Source: Lachnospiraceae bacterium
GTDB lineage: Bacteria; Bacillota; Clostridia; Lachnospirales; Lachnospiraceae
DNA length: 57,111 nt
Assembly: GCA_022791575.1 (NCBI GenBank)
Contig: JAAVZI010000025.1
Span: forward strand, 1 to 57,111
Reading direction: 5' to 3'
Positions within the stretch are counted from its first letter, which is position 1; each line of letters begins with the position of its first letter. Below, piece by piece: positions 32,419 through 41,241 of the stretch. The notes beneath the pieces were generated by a model, which did no database searches, was not told the origin of the DNA, and saw only the letters and a list, made by a program, of their open reading frames with translations. The position numbers and the translations under genes were made by a program.

Positions 32419-33297
32419 ATGGGATTGTTGTCAGGATTGGAAAAATTCGGTTTTAAATCACTTGATAAAGTAGATCTATACGAAGAAGAAAAGAAAGAAA
32501 CAGAGAAAAGTACTACAGCCAGAAGAGTTCAGAACAATACTGCGAATAAAACGCTGGCAGAGTTGACGGAGCCGGAGATGCTCTTTGAGAAGTCTTATAC
32601 CTGTCCGGTCTGTGAACAGGAACTAAAGGTAAAAACTATGAGACAGGGGAAGGCCAAACTGCTGGGAACCGAAGTCGATATGCGGCCAACGTATCAAAAT
32701 ATTGATTCCGTCAAATACGGCGCGATTCTCTGTACTAACTGCGGTTATGCAGCCTTAACTAGTTATTTTGGCCAGTTATCAGATTCCCAGATTCGTCTGA
32801 TTGAGGAAAATATTACAAGTAAATATTCCAAATCCCACAAATTAGACGGAGATCAGTATTCTTATGAAGAAGCTTTGGAAATTCATAAAATGGCTTTGCT
32901 GAATGCCGTTGTAAAAAGAGGAAAAAGTAGTGAAAAAGCATTTATCTGTCTAAAACTTGCCTGGCTGTTAAGAGGAAAAGCAGAATTCATGGAGCAGGAA
33001 GGAAAAACCGGTGAAGAAGAGCTTGCCAAGATAAAGGAAGAAGAGAAGGAATATCTGTCAGAGGCTTATAAAGGGTTTATCACTGCAATTCAAACAGAAT
33101 CTTCGGCAAAGATCTGTGGTATGGACAGTGCAACGATTACTTATCTTTGCGCAGCGCTGGCTTATGAAATCGGGGAATATGAGGAATCCCAGAGAATGGT
33201 ATCCAGAATATATGCCATGCCTAATGCTACCAAGCGTTTAAAGGATAAGTGTATTGATTTAAAGGAAATGATACAGGAAAAAACCAAAAACAGCTGA
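32419..33297 (+). CDS. DUF2225 zinc-binding protein
   Basis: 292 residues from ATG 32419 (GGAGG at 32407-32411). Two CxxC pairs, YTCPVCEQELKVKTMRQG near residue 60 and ILCTNCGYAALTSYFGQ near 103, form a zinc site, and the rest is helical with TPR-like character (EALEIHKMALLNAVVKRGK; YLSEAYKGFITAIQTE). This matches DUF2225, widespread in Clostridia and Bacilli, function unknown. No signal peptide. The next gene, at 33394, is on the same strand. Confidence 0.85.
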   Translation: MGLLSGLEKFGFKSLDKVDLYEEEKKETEKSTTARRVQNNTANKTLAELTEPEMLFEKSYTCPVCEQELKVKTMRQGKAKLLGTEVDMRPTYQNIDSVKYGAILCTNCGYAALTSYFGQLSDSQIRLIEENITSKYSKSHKLDGDQYSYEEALEIHKMALLNAVVKRGKSSEKAFICLKLAWLLRGKAEFMEQEGKTGEEELAKIKEEEKEYLSEAYKGFITAIQTESSAKICGMDSATITYLCAALAYEIGEYEESQRMVSRIYAMPNATKRLKDKCIDLKEMIQEKTKNS

Positions 33298-33393
33298 CAA
33301 TCACACAATTCGTGATTAAATATAAGAATTAAGGAAATAATAATTATTTCAAACTTATAAATACTATTATAAACTACGAAAGGGGATTTTATT

Positions 33394-33678
33394 ATGAAAA
33401 AATTATTTAAAGTAGCAGCGGCAGTAGCAGCAATTGGGGCAATGGTTGGAGGTATTGTATATTTTGTCAAAAAAAGAGCATTAGAAGAGGATATGGAGGA
33501 TTTGGAAGACTTCGACGATTTTGATGATTTTGACGAATTAGAAGACTTGGATGAAGAAGAGGACAGCACAGAGCGTGCCTACACTTCTATCAATGTAGAA
33601 ACAGAAGCAGTTAGTGAGGAAAAGAAAGTAGATCAGGAAGAAAAAGAGGATAAAAAAGAAGCAACTGAGGAAAAATAA
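33394..33678 (+). CDS. Small membrane-anchored acidic protein
   Basis: 94 residues. One N-terminal membrane segment (about residues 4-26, LFKVAAAVAAIGAMVGGIVY) is followed by KKR and then an extremely acidic tail, with EDFDDFDDFDELEDLDEEED near residues 37-56. It is probably anchored in the membrane with the tail in the cytoplasm. No family recognised. AAAGGGG lies upstream. It stops one base before maf starts, so the two are co-translated. Confidence 0.75.
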   Translation: MKKLFKVAAAVAAIGAMVGGIVYFVKKRALEEDMEDLEDFDDFDDFDELEDLDEEEDSTERAYTSINVETEAVSEEKKVDQEEKEDKKEATEEK

Positions 33679-34278
33679 ATGGAGTCTGTTATTCTGGCTT
33701 CGGCCTCACCAAGGCGGAAGGAATTATTGGAACAGATAGGGATTTCGTTTCGGTGTCATCCAGCCAAAGGGGAAGAAAAAGCGGATGGTACAACACCTGA
33801 AGAGATAGTAAAGAGACTTGCTCAGCAGAAGGCAGAAGAAGTGGCCTCGCATTATCAGGAAGGGATTGTCCTAGGAGCAGATACCATTGTCTGCTGTGAA
33901 CATGAAATTCTGGGCAAACCAGAGAATCGCAGGCAGGCAGCAGAGATGATAACCCGGCTGCAGGGCAGGGTTCATGAAGTGTATACAGGCGTATGTCTCC
34001 TGCATATGCATAGTGGCATATGCGGGAGAGAGCTTATATTTGCAGAAAAAACAGAGGTAGAATTTTATCCCATGGATCAGGAGGAAATCGAACACTATAT
34101 CCGATCTGGAGAAGGAGACGATAAAGCCGGTGCTTATGGAATTCAGGGAGGATGCGCAAAATATATTAAAGGAATTCGGGGAGACTATTATAATGTAGTT
34201 GGTCTGCCTATTTCCAGAGTATATCAAAGTCTGAAACAGATGAAAGCGGAGAGTCATGATACGATTAATTGCAAGTGA
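33679..34278 (+). CDS. maf: Maf-family nucleoside triphosphate pyrophosphatase
   Basis: 199 residues. It begins VILASASPRRKELLEQIGI, the hallmark of Maf, with GADTIV (about residues 73-78), LQGRVHEVYTGV and KAGAYGIQGG as further motifs. Maf proteins hydrolyse non-canonical or canonical dNTP/UTP to monophosphates and influence septum formation. Starts directly after the acidic protein gene; the last 23 bases overlap the next gene. Confidence 0.92.
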   Translation: MESVILASASPRRKELLEQIGISFRCHPAKGEEKADGTTPEEIVKRLAQQKAEEVASHYQEGIVLGADTIVCCEHEILGKPENRRQAAEMITRLQGRVHEVYTGVCLLHMHSGICGRELIFAEKTEVEFYPMDQEEIEHYIRSGEGDDKAGAYGIQGGCAKYIKGIRGDYYNVVGLPISRVYQSLKQMKAESHDTINCK

Positions 34279-35041
34279 TATTGATGGGACTTTGGTGAAA
34301 GATGGTTCTGATCATATCAATCCAAGATTATTTGAAATAATTACAGAATTAAAGAAAAAGAATATCCTGTTTGCGGCGGCCAGCGGACGTCAGTTTCCAA
34401 GTATGCGCAGGCTTTTTGCACCAGTACAGGACAATGTGATTTTTATTGCAGAAAACGGTGCTTACGTGGTATGCCGGGATAGTGAGATGTCCTACACGCC
34501 TATGGACAGAGAGACGGTTGAGGCAATTGTTATGCAGATGCGGAATTGTCCTAACTGTTGTCTAACAGCTTCGGGAAAGGAAGCTACTTATATTGAGAGC
34601 CAGGATGAAGATTTTATAGATCTGCTTGTAAATGGTTATCATAATACCATTCAGATAGTAGAGGATGTATTAAAGGCAGATACTACATTTATTAAGCTTG
34701 CTTTATATAATAAAACAGGGATACACCAGCAGGCAGAGCAGCTGATTAAACAATGGAACAAGAGGGTCAAAGTCGTTGTAGCAGGAAAGCAATGGCTGGA
34801 TTTTATGGATTTATCTGTAGATAAGGGACAGGCACTGGCAAGAATACAGCAAATTACCGGAATCAGCAGAGAAGAGACGATCTGCTTTGGAGACAACAGC
34901 AATGATATTGGAATGTTTCATCAGGCAGGACGAAGTTATGCAGTTGCAACAGCAAATCCAGAAGTACAAAGGGAAGCGGACCAGGTAATAGGTACATATG
35001 AGACAGATGGTGTACTGAAGGAACTGGAGAAACTGTTGTAA
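34256..35041 (+). CDS. Cof-type HAD-IIB phosphatase
   Basis: 261 residues. LIASDIDGTLVKDG gives motif I (D9 and D11), FAAASGRQF motif II, and ETICFGDNSNDIGMFHQAG motif IV (about residues 208-226). The cap domain is between about 80 and 180. It overlaps maf by 23 bases, with GCGGAGAG before the ATG, so it belongs to the same operon. Substrate unknown; it differs clearly from the HAD protein at 5474. Confidence 0.88.
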   Translation: MIRLIASDIDGTLVKDGSDHINPRLFEIITELKKKNILFAAASGRQFPSMRRLFAPVQDNVIFIAENGAYVVCRDSEMSYTPMDRETVEAIVMQMRNCPNCCLTASGKEATYIESQDEDFIDLLVNGYHNTIQIVEDVLKADTTFIKLALYNKTGIHQQAEQLIKQWNKRVKVVVAGKQWLDFMDLSVDKGQALARIQQITGISREETICFGDNSNDIGMFHQAGRSYAVATANPEVQREADQVIGTYETDGVLKELEKLL

Positions 35042-35060
35042 TTACGAAGGAGGTTCGTAG

Positions 35061-35324
35061 ATGGGTGAGTATAGCAAGGAATGTATAAAAGTATTCTTAG
35101 AACAGCAGAAAAAAATGTTTGACGAAATTGTGGCAGAAACAGTCAGGGAGGCGAAAGAAGTTCTGACCGAAAATATGGCAGTAGAAGTGAATTCATTAGA
35201 GGAAGTGAAGGAATTTCTTGATGAAAATGGTATGGATATTGCTGGAATGTCAGATGAAGAAATTCTTTCCCAAAGCGAAGTGTTTTCAATGCCAAGCGGA
35301 AGATTTCTAGTATTGGCTGGATAA
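35061..35324 (+). CDS. Hypothetical small acidic protein
   Basis: 87 residues, helical and charged (KVFLEQQKKMFDEIVAETVR; NSLEEVKEFLDENGMDIAGM). No membrane segment or recognised domain. A very good GGAGG lies 7 bases before the ATG. It lies 20 bases after the HAD gene and probably belongs to its operon. Confidence 0.7.
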   Translation: MGEYSKECIKVFLEQQKKMFDEIVAETVREAKEVLTENMAVEVNSLEEVKEFLDENGMDIAGMSDEEILSQSEVFSMPSGRFLVLAG

Positions 35325-35373
35325 CGGTCTGACAGATTTTCGCATCATGGAAAAAACGCACAGGAGAACTAGG

Positions 35374-36432
35374 ATGTTAGAAATACATTGTAAAAGAGAT
35401 GGAATCCCTAGCTGCAAAAGACAGAAGTTCTGGTTTATGGGCACTTTGGTGGTTGGCTGCGTATGGCTGCTGCTTACTGCATGCGGAGCAGTACCTGGCA
35501 TAGGGTTTAAGGAAAATCAGGTATTGAAAACAGGAAATCACTATGCGACAAAAGAGCAGGCCTGTATACTACTTAGCGGACTGCGGAAAAAATATGAGAG
35601 CATGTTTGGAAATGAAGCCTGGACCAAAAAGTTCGGGGACAGTACCTTGGAGCAATATATACAGGAACAGGTCAAGACACAGCTGGTACAGTTGTCCAGT
35701 ATGAATCTGATGGCAGAAGAAAGAAACATTACCTTGGATACAAAGGAAAAACGAAGGGCAGAGAAAGCAGCAAAGGAATTCAGCGGTCGTTTTACCAAAG
35801 ATCAAATGAAGAAAATCGGGTTTGATAAAGTAGATGTAGAGAACCTGTATCAGCAATATGCATTGGCTGAAAAGGTCTATCATACAGTGACTGAGGATGT
35901 TGATGCGGAGATCAGTGACGATCAGGCCAGAATGATTGATGTGCAGGTAATTCTTTTAAAAACAGTTTCAGGTGACGATGGACAGGAGCTAAGTCAGGAA
36001 GAGCGGAATACGATTAATCTCAGGGCATATCAGATATGGGAAAAAGCCAATGCAGGGGAGAGCTTTGAAGCGCTGGCATCCCAGTATAATGAAGGCAGTC
36101 AGCTAGAATATCATATAGGACGTGGTGAGATGGATTCCGCTTTTGATGAGGCTGCATTTAATCTTGCCAGCGGCCAGATCAGCGGTCTGGTGGAAGGAGA
36201 GGATGGACTATATATCATCAAATGTATTTCTAATTATAACCAGGCAGAAACCGATGCGAATAAAGTACGGATTTATGAAGAACAATGTGCAGAGCGATTT
36301 AATCAGGAATATGATAAGTTTATGAAGAATACAGAGGTGAAGTTAAACGACCAGGCATGGAAAGAAGTTAAACTTGCCAAAGTAGAATTGCCAGAGGCCG
36401 ATTTTGTACAAATTTATAAGAACACAGAATAA
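35374..36432 (+). CDS. PrsA-like lipoprotein peptidyl-prolyl isomerase
   Basis: 352 residues from ATG 35374, chosen because GGAG at 35363-35366 fits it; an in-frame ATG at 35347 lacks a site. A signal peptide of about 45 residues ends in the lipobox L-L-T-A-C (about residues 36-40), so the mature protein is a lipoprotein on the outer face of the membrane. A SurA/PrsA-like helical region follows, then a parvulin-type rotamase domain (about 190-300) seen in ASQYNEGSQLEYHIGRGEM and AAFNLASGQISGLVEGEDG. It assists folding of secreted proteins. The C-terminal region is charged. A terminator follows at once. Confidence 0.82.
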   Translation: MLEIHCKRDGIPSCKRQKFWFMGTLVVGCVWLLLTACGAVPGIGFKENQVLKTGNHYATKEQACILLSGLRKKYESMFGNEAWTKKFGDSTLEQYIQEQVKTQLVQLSSMNLMAEERNITLDTKEKRRAEKAAKEFSGRFTKDQMKKIGFDKVDVENLYQQYALAEKVYHTVTEDVDAEISDDQARMIDVQVILLKTVSGDDGQELSQEERNTINLRAYQIWEKANAGESFEALASQYNEGSQLEYHIGRGEMDSAFDEAAFNLASGQISGLVEGEDGLYIIKCISNYNQAETDANKVRIYEEQCAERFNQEYDKFMKNTEVKLNDQAWKEVKLAKVELPEADFVQIYKNTE

Positions 36433-36434
36433 AA

Positions 36435-36465
36435 ACCAGAGCATATAACACTCTGGTTTTTATTC
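36435..36465. terminator. Bidirectional terminator between the foldase gene and htpG
   Basis: AACCAGAG pairs with CTCTGGTT around CATATAACA and is followed by TTTATT on the plus strand and TTTTTATT on the minus strand. It serves two convergent genes. Confidence 0.85.
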
Positions 36466-36472
36466 TGTATAT

Positions 36473-38551
36473 TTATTTAGTAAGCAGCATCATAATCTCA
36501 TTACTACGTGCAACAAACTTTGTCATGGCTTCTGGTGCCAGAGGGGCATGACTGATCATAGCAAGGTCATACAGCTGTTCACAGAACATGGGTACATGTT
36601 CGGAATCTTTGTGATTGAAAATATATTGAACCAGCTGATTGTTAGCATTTAAGATCAGGGTTTCATTGCTTGGCATCATATTCGGGTCCATACCATACAT
36701 ATTGTACATCCGCATCATATCCTGCATACGTCTGGTATCTTCGGATAGAGTGACCATAGAAGAGATATTCTCATTCTTTAACTTCTCAACCTTAACTTCC
36801 AAAGAATCCTTGCCCAGTGCCTTACGGAACAGCTTAGTCAGCGTATCCGTCGTAGCTTTTAATTCTTCGTCGTCATCAGCAGTTTCTTCCTTCAAGGAAT
36901 CAGTCAGGTCTGCATCGATCCTTTGGAAGCGGATGCCCTCGTTTTTCTGTTCCAAATGGGAAATAAACGCTTGGTCAATGTTGTGGGTCAGAATAACCGC
37001 ATCCATGCCTTCTTCTTTAAACATATTGATATATTGGCTCTGCTGCTGAACATCAGTTACATAATAGATGATTTTCTTTGGCGCTTCCTCTTCACCATCG
37101 TCTTCTGATTTGGTATCCTCATCGACTACTTCCACATCTACCTCATCCTTCTGCTCGGTCTCTTCCTTTTCAGGCGTTTCTAAACATTCCGGCAGTGTCA
37201 GATACTTGTCATCTAAGTTTTTAAAGAGGATGAAATTTGTCATTTTCTCGCAGAATTTCTCATCTTTTAAGCAGCCGAATTTGATAAAGGGACTGATATC
37301 ATCCCAGTATTTCTCATAGGATTCCTTATCGGTTTTGCACATGCCTGACAGCTTGTCCGCAACTTTCTTAGAAATGTAATCGGAAATTTTCTTGACAAAT
37401 CCATCATTCTGCAGTGCGCTTCTGGAAACATTCAACGGCAGGTCCGGACAATCAATCACTCCCTTTAACAACATAAGGAATTCTGGAATGACTTCTTTAA
37501 TATTGTCGGCAATAAATACCTGGTTGTTATATAATTTAATCGTACCCTCAATAGAATCATATTCGGTATTGATCTTCGGGAAATAGAGGATTCCCTTTAA
37601 GTTAAATGGATAGTCCATATTTAGGTGAATCCAGAACAGAGGCTCTTTAAAATCCTGGAATACATCCCGGTAGAATTTCTTATAATCCTCATCGGAACAG
37701 TCGTTCGGATGCTTGGTCCAAAGAGGATGTGTTTCATTTAATGGAACAGGACGTTTTAAGATTTTTAATTTCTCTGTCCGTGGGGAGATTTCTACAATCT
37801 CCTTTTCCCCATTCTCATTTTCCTTTTCTTCTGTCTTGGCTTCTTCAATGATAGTCTCAATGACAGTATCCTTATCTGTTTTTTCTTCCGGAAGAATGGT
37901 TTCATATTCCGGTTCGGCATTGGCCTTTTCCAGATAAATGTTGGTTGGCATAAAGGAACAGTATTTCTTAATGACTTCTCTTGCCCGGTATTCATTGGCA
38001 AATTCTAGGCAGTCCTCATTTAGGAACAGCGTAATCTCTGTACCAACTGTTTCTTTATCGCCTTCCTTCATATCGTATTCCGTGCCGCCGTCACATTCCC
38101 AGTGAACTGCGGCTGCTCCTTCCTTATAGGAAAGGGAATCAATATGCACTTCGTCAGCCACCATAAAAGCAGAATAGAAGCCCAGACCAAAATGTCCGAT
38201 AATTTGATCTTCATTGGTCTTGTCCTTATATTTCTCCAGGAAATCGGTTGCGCCGGAGAAAGCGATCTGATTAATATATTCTTCCACTTCATCGGCTGTC
38301 ATACCAAGGCCATTATCGATAATCTTCAGTGTCTTTTCTTCTGGATTTACAATAATCTGAATTTTGCTTTCAAAATCGTCGGGAAATGTATATTCTCCCA
38401 TGATCTCCAGTTTCTTTAATTTGGTAATGGCATCGCACCCGTTAGAAATCAGCTCCCTCATGAAAATATCATGATCAGAATAAAGCCATTTCTTAATAAT
38501 CGGGAAAATGTTTTCGCTGTTAATAGAAAGATTTCCGTGTTTCTGGCTCAT
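36473..38551 (-). CDS. htpG: Molecular chaperone HtpG (Hsp90)
   Basis: 692 residues from the ATG at 38551, with AAAGGAG 8 bases upstream; a GTG nine bases earlier is not needed. The ATP-binding GHKL domain shows RELISNGCDAITKLKKL, DNGLGMTADEVEEYINQIA and GHFGLGFYSAFMVAD. The middle domain includes LPLNVSRSALQNDG. It is longer than the usual 620-640 residues, mainly because of acidic insertions: one in the N-terminal/middle linker (EEAKTEEKENENGEKE) and one near residues 480-512 (VDEDTKSEDDGEEEAPKK). Regulated through a CIRCE operator and a good promoter upstream. Confidence 0.95.
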   Translation of the reverse strand: MSQKHGNLSINSENIFPIIKKWLYSDHDIFMRELISNGCDAITKLKKLEIMGEYTFPDDFESKIQIIVNPEEKTLKIIDNGLGMTADEVEEYINQIAFSGATDFLEKYKDKTNEDQIIGHFGLGFYSAFMVADEVHIDSLSYKEGAAAVHWECDGGTEYDMKEGDKETVGTEITLFLNEDCLEFANEYRAREVIKKYCSFMPTNIYLEKANAEPEYETILPEEKTDKDTVIETIIEEAKTEEKENENGEKEIVEISPRTEKLKILKRPVPLNETHPLWTKHPNDCSDEDYKKFYRDVFQDFKEPLFWIHLNMDYPFNLKGILYFPKINTEYDSIEGTIKLYNNQVFIADNIKEVIPEFLMLLKGVIDCPDLPLNVSRSALQNDGFVKKISDYISKKVADKLSGMCKTDKESYEKYWDDISPFIKFGCLKDEKFCEKMTNFILFKNLDDKYLTLPECLETPEKEETEQKDEVDVEVVDEDTKSEDDGEEEAPKKIIYYVTDVQQQSQYINMFKEEGMDAVILTHNIDQAFISHLEQKNEGIRFQRIDADLTDSLKEETADDDEELKATTDTLTKLFRKALGKDSLEVKVEKLKNENISSMVTLSEDTRRMQDMMRMYNMYGMDPNMMPSNETLILNANNQLVQYIFNHKDSEHVPMFCEQLYDLAMISHAPLAPEAMTKFVARSNEIMMLLTK

Positions 38552-38594
38552 GTTTGTCACTCCTTTAAATTTTACAAAATTACGTTATGTATCT

Positions 38595-38623
38595 ATAGTA
38601 ATACGTAATCCATCAAATGTCAA
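38595..38623 (-). promoter_or_regulatory. htpG promoter
   Basis: On the minus strand: TTGACA (38623-38618), 17 bases, TACTAT (38600-38595). Confidence 0.85.
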
Positions 38624-38630
38624 GAAGAAA

Positions 38631-38657
38631 TTAGCACTCATTTAAGTTGAGTGCTAG
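38631..38657. promoter_or_regulatory. CIRCE operator (HrcA binding site)
   Basis: TTAGCACTC, nine bases, GAGTGCTAG: eight of nine bases of the right half match the CIRCE consensus. It lies seven bases upstream of the htpG -35 box and overlaps the last codons of the upstream minus-strand gene. Confidence 0.92.
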
Positions 38658-39132
38658 CAATTTGGTTCTTTTTTAAGAATTTTTCTGCAAGGGAATCCCA
38701 TTCCTGTTCCAGCCGTTTGTCCATAGTAAAGATATTTAAAGAAGTTCCGGTAATGCAGGTTACTTTTTTTCCATCATATTTTAGATTTAACAGCAAACCT
38801 TTGACTTGCTCTGGAGTGAACTCTAGTCCCGAAGAGAGCAGGACATTCGCTATATTGTTTGGAGAGAGGGAGAGGGTGATGCGGAAATTCAGGGGTGTGC
38901 GTTTTCCCTTAACCAGCTGTAGGCAGAAGGGACGAATTTTTTCCCAGTAGCTATAAGGCGGCAATTCCTCTAATTCTTCTGAAGAATAATAGTCCCGATT
39001 GATTCGACCGTCGATTTCTACGGTCTGGAAGGTAGCAATGGAAGCTTCGATCAGACAGAAATGGTCAAATGTGGGGGTGAGTAGAAGTTTATTCATAAAA
39101 TCTTTGGTGTCTAATATTTCTAAAGCAGTCAT
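38638..39132 (-). CDS. DUF5721-like conserved protein
   Basis: 164 residues. Begins MTALEILDTKDFMNKLLLTP, with a middle EIDGRINRDYYSSEELEELP and a C-terminal VTCITGTSLNIFTMDKRLEQ. I believe it belongs to DUF5721, found mainly in Lachnospiraceae, function unknown; the name is from memory. No signal peptide or membrane segment. A GAAAGGAC ribosome site precedes the ATG. Its stop codon region contains the CIRCE operator of htpG. Confidence 0.65.
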   Translation of the reverse strand: MTALEILDTKDFMNKLLLTPTFDHFCLIEASIATFQTVEIDGRINRDYYSSEELEELPPYSYWEKIRPFCLQLVKGKRTPLNFRITLSLSPNNIANVLLSSGLEFTPEQVKGLLLNLKYDGKKVTCITGTSLNIFTMDKRLEQEWDSLAEKFLKKNQIASTQLK

Positions 39133-39150
39133 GATGGGTCCTTTCTGTAG

Positions 39151-39534
39151 TTAAATTTGTTTCGTTGGCGGCGGAAGTTTGCTTAAATCATCATCAAAGT
39201 ATCGTTTGCTTTTAATCTTCCATTTCTGTCCGCCGGTCATAGGGAGAGGGGACTTACCTTTAACTTTGATTTTGTAAAAACAACAATTCAACTTAAAATG
39301 CCAATGAATATCGCAAATCACTCCTATTATATCGGGGTGGTTATAGGGAGAAACCCACTCTCCATAGATATATTTGGGCGGTACTGATAATTCTCGGATA
39401 TGTTTCCTATTTGGTTTCGTAGTAGTTTTAGGTAATGTAATTACCACTTCATCATTCTCATCTATTCTGTATTGTATCACTTTTTGAAAAAGTCCCTCTT
39501 GCATCGTATCGCTATCAAGGCATATTCCCCACAT
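39151..39534 (-). CDS. Hypothetical protein, small WHFK-type domain
   Basis: 127 residues, with a very strong AGGAGGAG site six bases before the ATG. The C-terminal half has DIIGVICDIHWHFKLNCCFY, then KIKVKGKSPLPM and KSKRYFDDDLSK, a pattern I associate with small proteins annotated DUF6960 (low certainty). No catalytic motif, no membrane segment. It follows the nuclease-like gene by 45 bases on the same strand, and both are AT-rich, so they look like one imported unit. Confidence 0.65.
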   Translation of the reverse strand: MWGICLDSDTMQEGLFQKVIQYRIDENDEVVITLPKTTTKPNRKHIRELSVPPKYIYGEWVSPYNHPDIIGVICDIHWHFKLNCCFYKIKVKGKSPLPMTGGQKWKIKSKRYFDDDLSKLPPPTKQI

Positions 39535-39579
39535 ATAGTTCTCCTCCTGAATATAAAATCAATTTTACTAGTTTGGCAA

Positions 39580-40548
39580 TTAATACTCTTTCGTCAAGGA
39601 TTTTTTATCCATATCAAACTGTTGGTAATATACTGGAATCTTATATCTGCTTCGCATCCCTATCAGGTATTGTATATCCTGTTGAGTAATTTCCAAAGAT
39701 GTTACAATTATAAGTTTGTCAGCATTGTTTTTATTTGGATAATGATTATATTCCAATAGCTGCCCTAATGCTTGTCTTATAGACAGCTTTACAGTATCTG
39801 CCGTTTTCAATTCAAAATATATCTTTTTGCCTTGTGGGTCTATCGCCTGAATATCAACAAACTCTTTATCTGTTACAACATCAGTATAACCTTTACGTTT
39901 CAAAACCTTTACCATTTCATTCGATAAATGGTTATGTTTTAATGTCATTGTATATTCAGCTTTGATAGCCTCTATATCTCCTGTTTTCTTCTGTATCAGA
40001 ATATCTGCAACATGGTCTAAATATCCAGGGAGCTTTTTAACATATTTGTTATCAATCTTTTCATCAGCTAATGGTATGCCGCTTTCAGGGTGTGCAAGCA
40101 GGTATTTATCAATCATGGGCTTTTCATGCTTAACAAAATCCTCCAAAGTTTCAATGTAATTCATATTAGAAGGATAATACCATTTCCATTTATTTATATT
40201 TGCCGAAAATTTATCAAATTTCTTTCCAGTTGCTTCTATCATGTTTTTAATTGCAACAATATGAGGTAATTTCTCTGGGTCGTTCCGACAACACAAGGTA
40301 ATAGATACTTCTCCAGATGTATTGCAGTCCCAGTTAATCAAATAAATCTTGTCGACCGGGTCTGACTTATCCCAGAACGTAAGCACAATATAGTCATCAC
40401 TACCACGAAAATACATACCTTTATCAAGTCTGCCATTGTTATTTCTTTTTCTTGGCACAAAATAAAAATCTTCATGCTCAAGCTGCCATTTCAAAAGAAA
40501 TTCAAAGCAATTTTTGTTCATTTTAATTATATCTAATTTACTCCTCAT
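39580..40548 (-). CDS. Putative PD-(D/E)XK nuclease-like protein
   Basis: 322 residues. The C-terminal 90 residues contain FVDIQAIDPQGKKIYFELKT followed by IRQALGQLLEYNHYP (about residues 230-275). That is the D...ExK core plus the QALGQLLEY helix of restriction-endonuclease-fold proteins. The N-terminal 200 residues are of unknown fold, rich in aromatics (LINWDCNTSGEVSITLCC). No methyltransferase or ATPase neighbour, so it is not a standard restriction system; it could be a single-gene nuclease or a repair or defence protein. AAAGGAGTAG precedes the ATG. Low GC content compared with htpG. Confidence 0.7.
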   Translation of the reverse strand: MRSKLDIIKMNKNCFEFLLKWQLEHEDFYFVPRKRNNNGRLDKGMYFRGSDDYIVLTFWDKSDPVDKIYLINWDCNTSGEVSITLCCRNDPEKLPHIVAIKNMIEATGKKFDKFSANINKWKWYYPSNMNYIETLEDFVKHEKPMIDKYLLAHPESGIPLADEKIDNKYVKKLPGYLDHVADILIQKKTGDIEAIKAEYTMTLKHNHLSNEMVKVLKRKGYTDVVTDKEFVDIQAIDPQGKKIYFELKTADTVKLSIRQALGQLLEYNHYPNKNNADKLIIVTSLEITQQDIQYLIGMRSRYKIPVYYQQFDMDKKSLTKEY

Positions 40549-40936
40549 CTCTCTACTCCTTTACTATAATTTAACATTTCTTAATCTGAAAATCAATATT
40601 TTTTGAAATCCAGCGGATGATACCATCTGCAAGATAAAAAAAGATATAAACAACAGATTATCCAATTGAAAATAGAGCAATCCGTTGTAGTAAAGGATTT
40701 GCCCATAAAACAGTTGCCTGAAAAGGGAATAAATTAGTTAAGGTGATTGCGAAAGAAGGGTATGTGTGTTATACGTATCGTATGATAACAGTATATATGG
40801 ATATTCTAAGGAAATCAATTACATTTTTGAAGTTTTAATTTAGATTTTTATTAAGTGGATTTCATAAATTTAGTATTGATTTCTACAAATCAGTCGTTTA
40901 AACTATATTTATTAGGAAGCGATAGGAGAGGAACTT
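40549..40936. other. Intergenic stretch with a MITE fragment and a promoter
   Basis: AAGGTGATTGCGAAAGAAGG near 40739-40758 matches the terminal repeat of the palindromic elements, but no second end is present. TTGATT (40876-40881), 17 bases, TAAACT (40899-40904) is a plausible promoter for the gene at 40937. Otherwise A/T-rich with nothing recognised. Confidence 0.5.
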
Positions 40937-41116
40937 ATGGATAAATCAAATTGTGAATCATGTGTATATTATGAATATGATGAAGAATACGAAAGTTATG
41001 CCTGTACTATGGACTTAGATGAAGATGAAATGGCACATGTTATGATGGATCGGCATTATCAATGTCCTTATTATAAGTTTGGAGATGAATATGTAATTGT
41101 CCGCAAGCAAATGTAA
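40937..41116 (+). CDS. Small cysteine-containing protein (DUF6472-like)
   Basis: 59 residues. NCESCVYYEYDEEYESYACT and later YQCPYYKFGDEYVIVRKQM give four cysteines (CxxC, then two single Cys) in an acidic, tyrosine-rich background. I recall this as a small Lachnospiraceae family annotated DUF6472. Probably a small zinc-binding protein; function unknown. GGAGAGG precedes the ATG. Own promoter upstream. Confidence 0.72.
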   Translation: MDKSNCESCVYYEYDEEYESYACTMDLDEDEMAHVMMDRHYQCPYYKFGDEYVIVRKQM

Positions 41117-41241
41117 ATTGTTCATCTATAGTATTTTAGCAGGCATTTGTATATTGTATTATAGCAGAGTTTAGGATGGAGGCATTGCCTATCGATCCAA
41201 GTCTGCGATCATAGAACGATCACAAGTGGGAGGGAATGAAC

